DNA from: an uncultured Marinomonas sp.
GTDB lineage: Bacteria > Pseudomonadota > Gammaproteobacteria > Pseudomonadales > Marinomonadaceae
Assembly: GCA_947493575.1 (NCBI GenBank)
Contig: CANLRQ010000014.1
Coordinates: 23,090-87,089, forward strand
Reading direction: 5' to 3'
DNA length: 64,000 nt
Positions 54,047 to 62,731 of the stretch are shown in pieces; position 1 is the first letter of the stretch, and each line of letters opens with the position of its first letter. Below the pieces are notes generated by a model that saw nothing but the letters and a program-made list of their open reading frames with translations, was not told where the DNA came from and did not search any database. Position numbers and translations under genes: made by a program.

Positions 54047-54808
54047 TTACTTTTTAAGTGAGTTACTTTGTAACTTAAGCCAAGCTTTAGGAAAGATATT
54101 CGCTACCCATAGCATGGCGACTAACCGCTTAGGAAAAGCATACCTTATGTGACGCTTAGCAATTGCCAATAACATACGTTGAGCCGCTTGTTCCGAACTC
54201 ATTAAAAATGGCATAAAAAAAGTGTTTTTTTGAGTAAGAGGAGTATCTACAAACCCGGGCAATAAACTGGTCACAGCAATATTAAATTGAGAGAGGTCGA
54301 TTCTCATTGAATCAAGCCAATACTGTGCCGCAGCTTTGGAAGCACCATAACCTTCTGCTTGAGTAAAAGGTGCTGCAATGGCGAGAGAGCTGACACCTAT
54401 AAGATGAGGTGACTTGGCTTTTTTCAATAAAGGTAGAGAGGCTTGCAGTGAGTGAACCATGCCTAAAAAGTTCACTTGCATCATTCTATCCATAATTAAC
54501 CAATCGGGTTCATTTATATGCAAATATTCACAGCTGCCCGCATTCAGTATAACTCTATCAAGATAATCGGTTATCTGAGACAACTCATCAGCCACACGAT
54601 TAATTTGAGTTTTATCAGAGACATCAAACGCAATAGTATGAATATTTGGAAAAGTATCCTTAAGAGCAGCCAATGTATCTGCACTTCTTGCGCTGACAAT
54701 AACTTTATTCTCTTGAGTAAGCCTTTCAGTTAAAGCGTAACCTATGCCTGAACTGCCGCCAGTAATCCAAATTGTTTCGTTTTTAATCGCAATAGATTGA
54801 GGTGTCAT
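54047..54808 (-). CDS. Short-chain dehydrogenase/reductase
   Basis: 253 residues, classical SDR: NAD(P) site TGGSSGIG (16-23), NAGSCEY, the Ser strand HLIGVSSLAIAAP and catalytic YGASKAAAQY. The C-terminus is basic with a hydrophobic patch. It belongs to the same operon as the NTF2-like, oxidase, DUF1365 and Cfa genes. The substrate is unknown. Confidence 0.9.
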   Translation of the reverse strand: MTPQSIAIKNETIWITGGSSGIGYALTERLTQENKVIVSARSADTLAALKDTFPNIHTIAFDVSDKTQINRVADELSQITDYLDRVILNAGSCEYLHINEPDWLIMDRMMQVNFLGMVHSLQASLPLLKKAKSPHLIGVSSLAIAAPFTQAEGYGASKAAAQYWLDSMRIDLSQFNIAVTSLLPGFVDTPLTQKNTFFMPFLMSSEQAAQRMLLAIAKRHIRYAFPKRLVAMLWVANIFPKAWLKLQSNSLKK

Positions 54809-54824
54809 AATGCAAACTTCCTTG

Positions 54825-55316
54825 TTAATTAGCCAATCGTTGCTTTAATTTTTTAACAAGAAAACTCACGACTGGAACGTGTTCATAAAGCATTTCACCA
54901 AGATCATAAATGTCCTCGTGATAATAAATACGATCACTAAATTGGATATGAGACATGCCTCGAACAACGATAGTCTCAGTAGAAAGTTTTGGGTGCTTAA
55001 AATACATATTCCATTTGATATAAGCACACCCGCCGCCAACTAATTCATCTAAGTATTCAAACCGCCCACTATCCACACTGTGACAAACCTCTTCCATATA
55101 GGCATGTAGAGCATCGATTCCATGCACCTCATGTACAGGGTCTTTAAAATACACTGAATCAGTATAGACTTGACCTATTTCGTCAAGAGGTGGGTTTTTA
55201 ACATCTTTATAAAAAAGTTTAAAACGTTCAATTAATAAACGACTATCAGTCGAGTCAAACTCATTAAAGTGGTTAGAATGGCCATTTTTTTTACCATCCA
55301 AGTGAGGAGTGTCCAT
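54825..55316 (-). CDS. NTF2/SnoaL-like protein
   Basis: 163 residues. A disordered start (MDTPHLDGKKNGHSNHFN) leads to an NTF2/SnoaL-type cone fold (about 40-150, LIERFKLFYKDVKN, VYFKDPVHEVHGIDALHAY, VRGMSHIQF). ATG 55316 is chosen: AGGT lies ahead, and the longer frame to 55412 would add an improbable basic segment. It is the first gene of the lipid operon. Possibly an isomerase- or oxygenase-associated small protein; unproven. Confidence 0.83.
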   Translation of the reverse strand: MDTPHLDGKKNGHSNHFNEFDSTDSRLLIERFKLFYKDVKNPPLDEIGQVYTDSVYFKDPVHEVHGIDALHAYMEEVCHSVDSGRFEYLDELVGGGCAYIKWNMYFKHPKLSTETIVVRGMSHIQFSDRIYYHEDIYDLGEMLYEHVPVVSFLVKKLKQRLAN

Positions 55317-55451
55317 AAATTTACCTATGTAATTCGACCGACGTTTGATAATAAGCCTGTTTAAGAGTAAGGCGTTTTTATTAATACGCAGTAGGTAAAG
55401 CTTTTGGATCACTACACAAGGTTTATTTGCTCATCAATTAAATTAGCGATT

Positions 55452-58400
55452 TCACGCTATATCGAAATTATTCTCCTTTTTATCGACTTTAAAATTTAAA
55501 TAATAATCCACGTCTACTTCGTCTTTTTGTTCCTCATGGAGAAACTTATCAGCGTACTGCAAGTAAACGCCAGAAGATAAAAACAACTTAAAAACATCCA
55601 TATCAATGTGTAAATCAAGTGCCATTTTATGCAAAATTTTAATAGAAACACTTAGGGGTTTGGCTTTTTTGTATGGCCTATCTGAAGCCGTTAATGCTTC
55701 AAAAATGTCAGCGAGTACTAACACTCTCTCAGGAATAGAAAGGCTGTCACCGGTTAATTGTCGTGGATAACCTGTTCCTATTAATGTTTCATGATGTGTT
55801 GATGCATATCGAGGCACTCTTGATAACTCCTCATGAAAAGGTAGACGATCCAACATCTTTATCGTGCTTATAATATGTTCATTGATTCTAAATCTATCTT
55901 CTTTGGTTAATGTGCCTCGACTAATACTAAGATTGTAAAGCTCTCCTAGGTTTGCTTGATATTCAGGGGGCACCATTTTGATTCCAAGCTTCTCATCAAA
56001 CTGAACTGGCTTATGATGAGGAATAATATGTTCAGGTTTATCGCATAATAGCGTTTCAGTTACAGGTAATGCCTCCGCTTTCCCAGTCAATTTTCTTTCT
56101 TCATGGGGAGACAATCCTAATCTATCATCGAAATTTCTTTGCCAAGTTTTTTTAGATAACTGAGTCAAACGCTGCTGGATTTCCTCCGACATAAATTCAC
56201 TACCAACATTCGCCTTAGCAATAAATGCAAAGTCTTCATTTAATGCCTCAAAAACACGCTCTTTTTCCTTTCTAAATTGAGCCTCTAATTTCGGCTCTAA
56301 TAACGTTTTTTGGTAGTATTCAATTTCTGTATCTCTTCGAAGGACTTCAAATCTCATTCGAATTTCATGAATCCGATTATAAATGGTTTCTAACTTAGAG
56401 CCTTTATCAACAATATGTTCTGGAGTCGTGATTTTTCCACAGTCATGCAGCCAAGCCGCTATTTTGAACTCTCTTATCTCTTCATCATTTTCAAAGCGAA
56501 ATTCTCTAAATGCCGCAGAGGTATCATTAGAGGCCGCCTTTGCAAGTGACATCCCTAACTCAGGAACTCTCTCACAATGACCCGCTGTGTAAGGCGATTT
56601 TTCATCAATAGCTTGCCCTATTAACTCAATAAAAGAATCCATCAGCTCTTTTTGTTTTTGCTGATAGGACTGTATTGAGCCAACCATATCCAGCATAGAA
56701 TTATTTAGATCCTGAATTTCAATAATAGGGGAATCTTCAAGCTTCACATCCTTATATTGGCGACGTTTAATTTTAGCGCTCTCTTTTGCCAAACGCTTAA
56801 TAGGCTCCACTATAGGAGAAGCAAAAAACCAACACAATGGCAGTAATATAATAATCAAAATCGCCGTAGCTAATATAGAAATTTGCAATTTCTCGTATGT
56901 TTTCTTAAATAATGATTCTTGAGAAATTAATAACGCAAAATATTCCTCATGCCTATTTAGTTGACTGATAAAAAGATACGATGTTTCCCCATCAATATTT
57001 ACTTTCAATAGTTGATTATAATTTTTAGGGTCATCAACAAATTCTAAAAGTTCTTTATAAGGCAATACACCCACATAGTTTTTCGCTTCAGAGAGTAACC
57101 ATTTATTTGATAAAGCGGCTCTTTGTTCTTCTGTTATGTTATCTATTGCTAAATTCAAAAGATCGAGTAGGTCACTTTTCTCGTGTGATACTAAAAAATG
57201 TAAATCAGCAGATAAAGACGCATTTCCACTTTCAATATTTGTATGATACTTAAGGTCATCAATAAAAAACTGTCTTGCGGTATATTGCAAAACATAATTA
57301 TTATCGATTCCTGAAAAATACTCTCCATTATGAACTTTTTTTAAGACATCGACTGTTGATGAAACTTCTCTAATATCAATCTTTGGGTAATGCTCTTTTA
57401 TGACTTCTATAATTGACCATCCAGAGTGAATAGCGACTGTTTTTCCATTTAACTGGTCTAAAGATTTAAGTTCTTGAACACCAGATTGAGTCACCATAGA
57501 AAAAGGCGCTTTTAAAAAAGGCTTACTAATCAAGCCTAAGTTCTGATTTTTTTCATTATTATAAGCAGCTCTGAGTATATTTAGTTTATCTTTAGTGAAT
57601 AAATCAACCAGCTCCACCCAACTAAAACCATTGATAAAGTTGACTTTCAGCCCTGTTGACTCGCCTATCAACTTCATAATATCAACACTGTAGCCAGATG
57701 GTTTTCCCGATGCGGAAAAATCAAGTGGAGCCCAATCCAATAGATTAGAAACAGAGACAGAGTTCAACCTCTCCACCAGCTCCTTTTGAGACTGTGACAA
57801 ATTTAAAGGCGGGGATTTAGGAATAGTCATAGCTGCCGCTTGCTGTTTTAAATTCGACGCAATCAATTGCCCTTCTTTCTGAAAAACAAACATTTCAGTT
57901 TTAAGCTCAGGATCATTAAAATCTTCATGGGATAAATATTCTGAAATAGAATCTAATGCAATATCAATTGCTACAACAGTATTAGTAGATGGAATTTGTA
58001 AAGAATAAGTTTGACCAGGAGCTTGTAAGTGTTGAAATAAATAAGGAGGGCTTTTATAAATATTGGTTGTGCTAGCATTAGAAAACCAGAAACGATTTAC
58101 AGGATTATATTCCGTTGGCTCTGTAAGTGAGTGGCTAATTTCTAGTTTTTCATCATAATATGTCGTCTTTTTAATTTTTTTATTACCTTCATCATACACT
58201 TCAATCGTTGCCCAACGATCGCTTGTAAAGGCTTCCATTTGACTACGAACAACTTGGCTAGAGTTTAAGTTAATAACTTCAAAAAAATGTCCGCTTTCAT
58301 TAGCAATGTATATTCCATAAAGCTTATTATTTGCTTCAAATGTTTTAATGACTTCAGAGAAATTATTAGAATGTAAAAAGTGTTGCTTTACATCAGGATC

Positions 58401-58643
58401 TCTCACTAATTTTTCGAGAGCATTTTCAACATTTTTATTTTCTATTGATAAGTTTTCAGACGTGTTTTTCGTCGTCATGCTAAAAATACGAGAAGTGTAT
58501 TCCAGCGCCATGGAAGAACTAAAATGGTTTTGTAATAGAATAGCAACCGTGGCCGTAATGACTATAGAAAAAACAAAGATGCCTACAACGACCACTTTAA
58601 CTTTAAGATTCAGCTTTTCTTTAATTTTGCTAATCCTTAACAT
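55452..58643 (-). CDS. HD-GYP receptor with solute-binding sensor
   Basis: About 1063 residues. A membrane helix (about 15-37) precedes a large periplasmic region: first a Cache-like part (about 40-285), then a family 3 solute-binding domain (about 300-525, WAPLDFSASGKPSGYSVDIM). A second helix (about 590-613) and a HAMP-like linker (to 665) lead to an HD-GYP cyclic di-GMP phosphodiesterase domain (about 670-1000) with WLHDCGK. The GYP motif reads HHETLIGTGYP, with Ile where Asp is usual. A 100-residue insertion lies within the domain. ATG 58643 has GGGG ahead; GTG 58670 is an alternative. The ligand is unknown. Confidence 0.88.
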   Translation of the reverse strand: MLRISKIKEKLNLKVKVVVVGIFVFSIVITATVAILLQNHFSSSMALEYTSRIFSMTTKNTSENLSIENKNVENALEKLVRDPDVKQHFLHSNNFSEVIKTFEANNKLYGIYIANESGHFFEVINLNSSQVVRSQMEAFTSDRWATIEVYDEGNKKIKKTTYYDEKLEISHSLTEPTEYNPVNRFWFSNASTTNIYKSPPYLFQHLQAPGQTYSLQIPSTNTVVAIDIALDSISEYLSHEDFNDPELKTEMFVFQKEGQLIASNLKQQAAAMTIPKSPPLNLSQSQKELVERLNSVSVSNLLDWAPLDFSASGKPSGYSVDIMKLIGESTGLKVNFINGFSWVELVDLFTKDKLNILRAAYNNEKNQNLGLISKPFLKAPFSMVTQSGVQELKSLDQLNGKTVAIHSGWSIIEVIKEHYPKIDIREVSSTVDVLKKVHNGEYFSGIDNNYVLQYTARQFFIDDLKYHTNIESGNASLSADLHFLVSHEKSDLLDLLNLAIDNITEEQRAALSNKWLLSEAKNYVGVLPYKELLEFVDDPKNYNQLLKVNIDGETSYLFISQLNRHEEYFALLISQESLFKKTYEKLQISILATAILIIILLPLCWFFASPIVEPIKRLAKESAKIKRRQYKDVKLEDSPIIEIQDLNNSMLDMVGSIQSYQQKQKELMDSFIELIGQAIDEKSPYTAGHCERVPELGMSLAKAASNDTSAAFREFRFENDEEIREFKIAAWLHDCGKITTPEHIVDKGSKLETIYNRIHEIRMRFEVLRRDTEIEYYQKTLLEPKLEAQFRKEKERVFEALNEDFAFIAKANVGSEFMSEEIQQRLTQLSKKTWQRNFDDRLGLSPHEERKLTGKAEALPVTETLLCDKPEHIIPHHKPVQFDEKLGIKMVPPEYQANLGELYNLSISRGTLTKEDRFRINEHIISTIKMLDRLPFHEELSRVPRYASTHHETLIGTGYPRQLTGDSLSIPERVLVLADIFEALTASDRPYKKAKPLSVSIKILHKMALDLHIDMDVFKLFLSSGVYLQYADKFLHEEQKDEVDVDYYLNFKVDKKENNFDIA

Positions 58644-58771
58644 AACAACCCCACTTTTTAGTAAGTGCACTCTTCCCTATGATTTTAAAGCCATTTCTAA
58701 ACCGTCTCTATTACAGATAGATACACATGAGCCATCAATTGAAACAAAAGATAACATAAATCCATAGTTAA

Positions 58772-58832
58772 GGAAGGTATTAATAGCAGGCTTACCCACA
58801 TGCTGAGGCAAGAGAATTTATTCGCACCTTCC
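58772..58832. repeat. Family B miniature remnant, 61 bp
   Basis: GGAAGGT and ACCTTCC ends, with TTAA (58768-58771) and CTAA (58833-58836) flanks, enclosing CCCACATGCTGAGGCAAGAG, which is also found in the 36922 and 46182 copies. An internally deleted family B copy between the HD-GYP and glycosyltransferase genes. Confidence 0.8.
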
Positions 58833-58842
58833 CTAATCTGTC

Positions 58843-59772
58843 TTATCGAGTGATTGTTTTGTTTACATAGTCGATGCCACTAAAACGAATGAAATCCGTT
58901 AAACTTCTCACCTGACCTAACCCATAAGCACTCCCTACCATTCCGTCACCATAAAGCAGGCGATTTACCCTATTCTGAGAGCGTTGCTTTAAGTGGGCAT
59001 GATTTAAACTTCTCTTATTACGAACACTCTCGTGCCAATGTTGATTAGCATAAGACACTCCGCTCTCCTTGTAGTAGTGATACAGAGGAATCCAAACTGG
59101 ATGATAAATATCCCACCCTCTTGTATATGCCCTGACGCTTAAACTTTGTTCCTCTCCATGAAAATACAAATAAGGATCGTATGGAACTTCCTCAATGAAA
59201 TCGGCAGAAGTAAAAAGGAAACCAGCGGCTATATGACAACCATTAACAGCCTCAGATGTTTTTATATGCCCAGCGCGAAACCTTAATACCGCATTATCAT
59301 CGGTAAGTGATGTGTCTGGATGTGGCCGCAACTCCATTACATACTCGCCAGAGGGTTTGGTAAATACAGGCTGCTTGTTATCATCAAAGCGAAACGCATA
59401 GGGATAAATGGACAAAATAGGTTTGGCTGACTTTTCCCGTAACTGAGAATATTGCTTTAATAAACTCTCATCCCATCCCTGCTCAAAGTAGGTATGGGAG
59501 TCAATTTGCAATAAATACGCTTCACCATCGTATAAAGAGAATGCGATATTTCTTGCCCAAGATACGCCAAATGTTTCCATTTTATTAATAAAAACATAGC
59601 GAACTTGATCCGAGAAGCTAAGAGCATCAATGGCGTCTTTTTGTGAAGCCTCATTCTGATCAACAACAGCAAACACTAAGTTGCTAGGGTTAGCTGCTTT
59701 TTGATAACAATCATTCAAAGTAAAAAAAAGCAGTTCATCACAATAGGATGCAATACTCACAAATATTTTCAT
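58843..59772 (-). CDS. GlcNAc-type glycosyltransferase (GT60-like)
   Basis: 309 residues. Starts KIFVSIASYCDELLFFTLND and has FGVSWARNIAFSLYDGEAYL and LQIDSHTYFEQGWDESL, typical of the GlcNAc-transferase family PF11397 (related to polypeptide-hydroxyproline GlcNAc-transferases), with the acceptor part PYLYFHGEEQSLSVRAYTRG. Bacterial members modify surface glycans or proteins. The start is ATG 59772; TTG 59787 is an alternative. A monocistronic accessory gene, possibly acquired. Confidence 0.85.
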   Translation of the reverse strand: MKIFVSIASYCDELLFFTLNDCYQKAANPSNLVFAVVDQNEASQKDAIDALSFSDQVRYVFINKMETFGVSWARNIAFSLYDGEAYLLQIDSHTYFEQGWDESLLKQYSQLREKSAKPILSIYPYAFRFDDNKQPVFTKPSGEYVMELRPHPDTSLTDDNAVLRFRAGHIKTSEAVNGCHIAAGFLFTSADFIEEVPYDPYLYFHGEEQSLSVRAYTRGWDIYHPVWIPLYHYYKESGVSYANQHWHESVRNKRSLNHAHLKQRSQNRVNRLLYGDGMVGSAYGLGQVRSLTDFIRFSGIDYVNKTITR

Positions 59773-60091
59773 TATTATTAATTCCAAAATAACGTGTTAG
59801 GACTCTTCTGAAGAATATCAGAAAACTATATGGACACTGCTTGTAGGCTTTGGCTGACCATCTTCAATCTGTTCAATTACATCGAATCAATGCTTTCAAT
59901 GACGTAATGGATACCCTGTATTGCCTGTATTAATTAGTTTTAGTTTACTCTTTTAAAGCTTCTAAAATGCTTTCAACATGAGCATCAGTAGTATCGAAGA
60001 TATCAATTCCTGAAGCCTTTCTAACAAGGTAGATTTTGTTTCATACAACACTTCGCTCTTAACAAGCTCATATATTATCAGGGAAGTAAAG
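59773..60091. other. Intergenic region with a C-terminal gene remnant
   Basis: A minus-strand frame ending at 59945 encodes RKASGIDIFDTTDAHVESIL and a few more residues to a stop. It resembles the tail of a small regulator or antitoxin but has no intact start. Nothing else is recognisable. The region is part of the decayed toxin-antitoxin stretch. Confidence 0.4.
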
Positions 60092-60279
60092 TTAGTAATG
60101 ATAACAACATGAAATTATCGTAATTGTCTGATTATCAACGGCATAAACCAACCTATTTTTGTCATCAATTCGACGTGACCAAAAACCTGATAAGTTTTCT
60201 TTTAACGGTTCGGGTTTACCAATACAGATAATCACCACAAGCATCATCAGTCCAAGATAATAAATACTGACTACTCATC
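60092..60279 (-). pseudogene. yoeB: YoeB-like toxin, internal deletion
   Basis: Starts from ATG 60279 with MSSQYLLSWTDDACGDYLYW, then passes abruptly to GKPEPLKENLSGFWSRRIDD and on to DNQTITIISCCYHY. YoeB is about 84 residues; here roughly the middle 24 are missing and the frame is broken. The start overlaps the antitoxin's stop, as in intact yefM-yoeB operons. Without the middle it should be inactive. The C-terminus keeps the family pattern closely, so decay is recent. Confidence 0.75.
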
Positions 60280-60524
60280 TATCAGATCTCGTGCTGTTGT
60301 CTGACCTGCTCGATATTGTTCGATTGAACGATTCAAGTGCTCCGCATTTTTCGGGGAACGAAGTAAATAGACAGTTTCCATTAGGCTATTGTAATAATCC
60401 AAGGACATCACAACGGCGTCTTCTGAGTCTCTACGTGTAATTACCGTTGTATCAGCATCATAACCACACCGTCTAATACTGCCTTTAAACCATTTCTAGC
60501 TTCTGTAAAAGATACGATTTTCAT
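60272..60524 (-). pseudogene. yefM: YefM-like antitoxin, frameshifted
   Basis: From ATG 60524 the product begins MKIVSFTEARNGLKAVLDG, typical of Phd/YefM antitoxins. A one-base loss near residue 22 (GTGGTT-ATGATG in place of a Val-Asp-Asp run) shifts the frame. Beyond it, the next frame reads ADTTVITRRDSEDAVVMSLD, NSLMETVYLLRSPKNAEHL and TTARDLIDE, the expected YefM remainder. The neighbouring toxin is also broken, so the system is dead. Confidence 0.8.
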
Positions 60525-60638
60525 ACAACCTCCACATGTACGTATTATTAAACAAGTATAACCCTTACATTTTTTTGCACAGTAAGTTGTACATATTCAG
60601 AGCTATTTTCAACCGTTAGTTTTGCAGTTATTAATTAA

Positions 60639-60650
60639 GGAAGGTGCCTA
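60639..60650. repeat. Solo family B end fragment
   Basis: TTAA followed by GGAAGGTGCC, a partial IS5-type terminal repeat, with no opposite end nearby. A remnant. Confidence 0.5.
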
Positions 60651-60720
60651 TGAGAGCAGCTTGTAATGCTTTTTTTACACTGAAGCAAATTATTTAAAAC
60701 CAAAACACATTAGATAACGT

Positions 60721-60856
60721 GAGACCTTTACACGAAGTCATGAGCGATGATAAGACGAGGAAAAAACAGACGAAAAAGCGGAGTTTATAGTTATAAATGA
60801 GCATTTTGAGTCTGTTTTTAACAAAGTATCAACAAGCGTAGTCCTGCAAAAGTCTC
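60721..60856. repeat. Family A miniature element, 136 bp, copy 9
   Basis: Ends GAGACCTTTACACGA and TCCTGCAAAAGTCTC, with near-identical flanks AACGT and AGCGT. It shares the full interior of copies 4 and 5. It lies 43 bases downstream of the ParE-like toxin gene. Confidence 0.85.
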
Positions 60857-60899
60857 AGCGTATAAATTTAGATCTTAATTTAAAAGCCATATAAGAGCA

Positions 60900-61196
60900 C
60901 TAAACTAGCAAGAACCTCCGTAGATCTTGCTCTTGGCGCATAACATGCAAAATAAAAACCTTCTCGCCATCAAACTTATAAAATACTCGACAGGGTTGAA
61001 CGACTAATTCCCTGTAATTAAGCTTTGATATTTCCAAAGGAGCTTTACCTGATTCTGGATGTTCTGCTAACCTTTCAACTTTACTAAACACAGACTGAAC
61101 GAGCTTTTTTGCAGCAACTAAGTTAACCACTGCAATATATTCGGCAATTTCGTTAAGATCACTCAGAGCGACTTGTGTCCAGATTATTTCAACCAT
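60900..61196 (-). CDS. ParE/RelE-family toxin
   Basis: 98 residues. A compact RelE/ParE fold: IIWTQVALSDLNEIAEYIA at the start, LAEHPESGKAPLE, then YRELVVQPCRVFYKFDGEKV and the end FILHVMRQEQDLRRFL. It overlaps the upstream antitoxin gene by 13 bases, the usual antitoxin-first order. Members either block DNA gyrase or cleave mRNA; which applies here cannot be said. It appears intact. Confidence 0.88.
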   Translation of the reverse strand: MVEIIWTQVALSDLNEIAEYIAVVNLVAAKKLVQSVFSKVERLAEHPESGKAPLEISKLNYRELVVQPCRVFYKFDGEKVFILHVMRQEQDLRRFLLV

Positions 61197-61441
61197 TTCT
61201 TCATTTGCTCTTTAGCTGATTCATTTGAATGAATTTCACCCTCTTTAATTGCTTGTTCACCACGAGTAATGCCTTCTAGTATAGACATACGTTTCTGCAT
61301 CATTTCATAGTCATCGACATCAACTAAATACGCGGACGGCTGACCATGCTCAGTAATAAGAACTGGCTCTTTAGAAGAGTGGAGATCTGCTAATATTTTA
61401 GTAGCCTGCCTTTTTAATGTTGTAACTAATTCAACTTTCAT
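61184..61441 (-). CDS. Phd/YefM-family antitoxin
   Basis: 85 residues. N-terminal Phd/YefM fold (VTTLKRQATKILADLHSSKE, VLITEHGQPSAYLVDVDDYE) and an acidic C-terminal toxin-binding tail. It precedes and overlaps the toxin gene and should repress the shared promoter. It looks complete. Confidence 0.88.
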   Translation of the reverse strand: MKVELVTTLKRQATKILADLHSSKEPVLITEHGQPSAYLVDVDDYEMMQKRMSILEGITRGEQAIKEGEIHSNESAKEQMKKWLK

Positions 61442-61616
61442 AATAGGACTCTAAATTGAAGTGAGTATCACTATAGTATCACCCAACGCTAGACTTTCAA
61501 CCGTATAGCTCATAACTCAATTTGGGTACTTTCAAAGATAATAGAGCGTATTAGATAAGCTGCTGCCTTCCTAGAGAAGGCATATTTCATAATATAGATA
61601 GTTTCTTGCTAAGCGC

Positions 61617-61926
61617 TTAAGCAAACAAGAAATTAAAAGTAAAACCTGCAAAAACCGCCATGCTAAAAATCACCAATAAAAAGGCCAATGGAATAGCCGT
61701 TTTAGCAGAATCAATTCAGGCAAACTTGCGCCACCACTGCCGATAACCAAAGCCATCACCGCCCCTATGCTGACAGTTTTTGACTAATCACAGAAACCAG
61801 ATAACTAATATCAAGAAACAGTAAGGTTAACTCAACAAACAAATTGAGAAACATTTGCAGAGAATCCATAAGCATTATCTGCATTTCACCTGTTAAGCCC
61901 AAACTAGATAGATAGCTCACAATCAT
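61617..61926 (-). pseudogene. Permease remnant (ArsP/YraQ-like)
   Basis: From ATG 61926 the frame reads MIVSYLSSLGLTGEMQIMLM and FLNLFVELTLLFLDISYLVS, an N-terminal membrane part. It then jumps to a C-terminal part in other frames (GAVMALVIGSGGASLPELIL, SMAVFAGFTFNFLFA). Intact permeases of this type have about 300 or more residues, so a large internal segment is gone and there are also frameshifts. It is downstream of an ArsR-family gene, the usual operon order for metal(loid) or thiol-linked permeases. The family assignment is tentative. Confidence 0.6.
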
Positions 61927-62140
61927 CCCCCCATTAATTTTTTTGTTTAGATTACTTTTCTAAAATAATTTTACATTTCTGAAAATATCGAAATATAATT
62001 CCGAAAAAATGACCTCCCGAATAGTAGGTCATCTTTAACACACTACTTTTTCACCCTTTACCCACTATCTGTATTTAAAGTCGACTTAGGCTTGAGCCTA
62101 ATAAAGAGCAGTGTCGCACTTGTTATCTGAACTTAGGCCT

Positions 62141-62437
62141 TTATAAGGTACAACACTCTTCTTCCAGAAAACTCATTACTTCACGAAAAGCATCCAATTG
62201 AGCCACACAATATAAACTGCGCCCCTCTCTGTTTTGCTTAACCAAACCCACAGAAGTAAGCCTTCGAATATGGTGTGATAGAGTTGAACCTGAAATATCC
62301 AAATGCTGTTGGATATCCCCTACTACCAACCCCTTACCCCCTGCTTTTATTAACAAACGAAAAACAGAAAAGCGAGTTGAGTGGCCTAGTTCACATAAAA
62401 TATTAGTTGCATCGTCTTGATTCATTTTGTCATGCAT
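62141..62437 (-). CDS. ArsR-family transcriptional regulator
   Basis: 98 residues, winged helix: LGHSTRFSVFRLLIKAGGKG, VGDIQQHLDISGSTLSHHIR as the recognition helix, LVKQNREGRSLYCVAQ as the wing. A C-terminal pair of cysteines (EEECCTL) could bind a metal(loid). ATG 62437 or ATG 62425 (MNQDDAT) may be the start. It is followed by a collapsed permease gene, so it may have lost its main target. Confidence 0.9.
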   Translation of the reverse strand: MHDKMNQDDATNILCELGHSTRFSVFRLLIKAGGKGLVVGDIQQHLDISGSTLSHHIRRLTSVGLVKQNREGRSLYCVAQLDAFREVMSFLEEECCTL

Positions 62438-62731
62438 GAATTAAGCTAAAAAATATTTCAATACTTTTAGAAATATTAAAATATACGCTTCACTCGCCCC
62501 ACTTAACCTTGCCGGCTATGATTAGTAAACATAAAACAGCTTGGTGGGGGAATCGGCTGATGCAATGGTAATATGGAGTGCCAGACAAACTGACTTGTTG
62601 GCTTCTGGCCCTTGGCATAACTTCTTCCTCATCCTTGAGTTTGGTTTTTTAGTTTTAGCAGTGATTAACGGAATGTCATCAATCACACCTGCCCTATATT
62701 ATCCCCCCGTAACAGCACCTTGTTAAGCTCT

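Noticed and set aside
62541..62726. A 61-codon plus-strand open frame between arsR and the Shedu-like gene
   Set aside because: It contains a hydrophobic stretch (FLILEFGFLVLAVIN) but no recognisable family, no clear ribosome site and an odd end (YYPPVTAPC). It may be a gene fragment; support is too weak to call.
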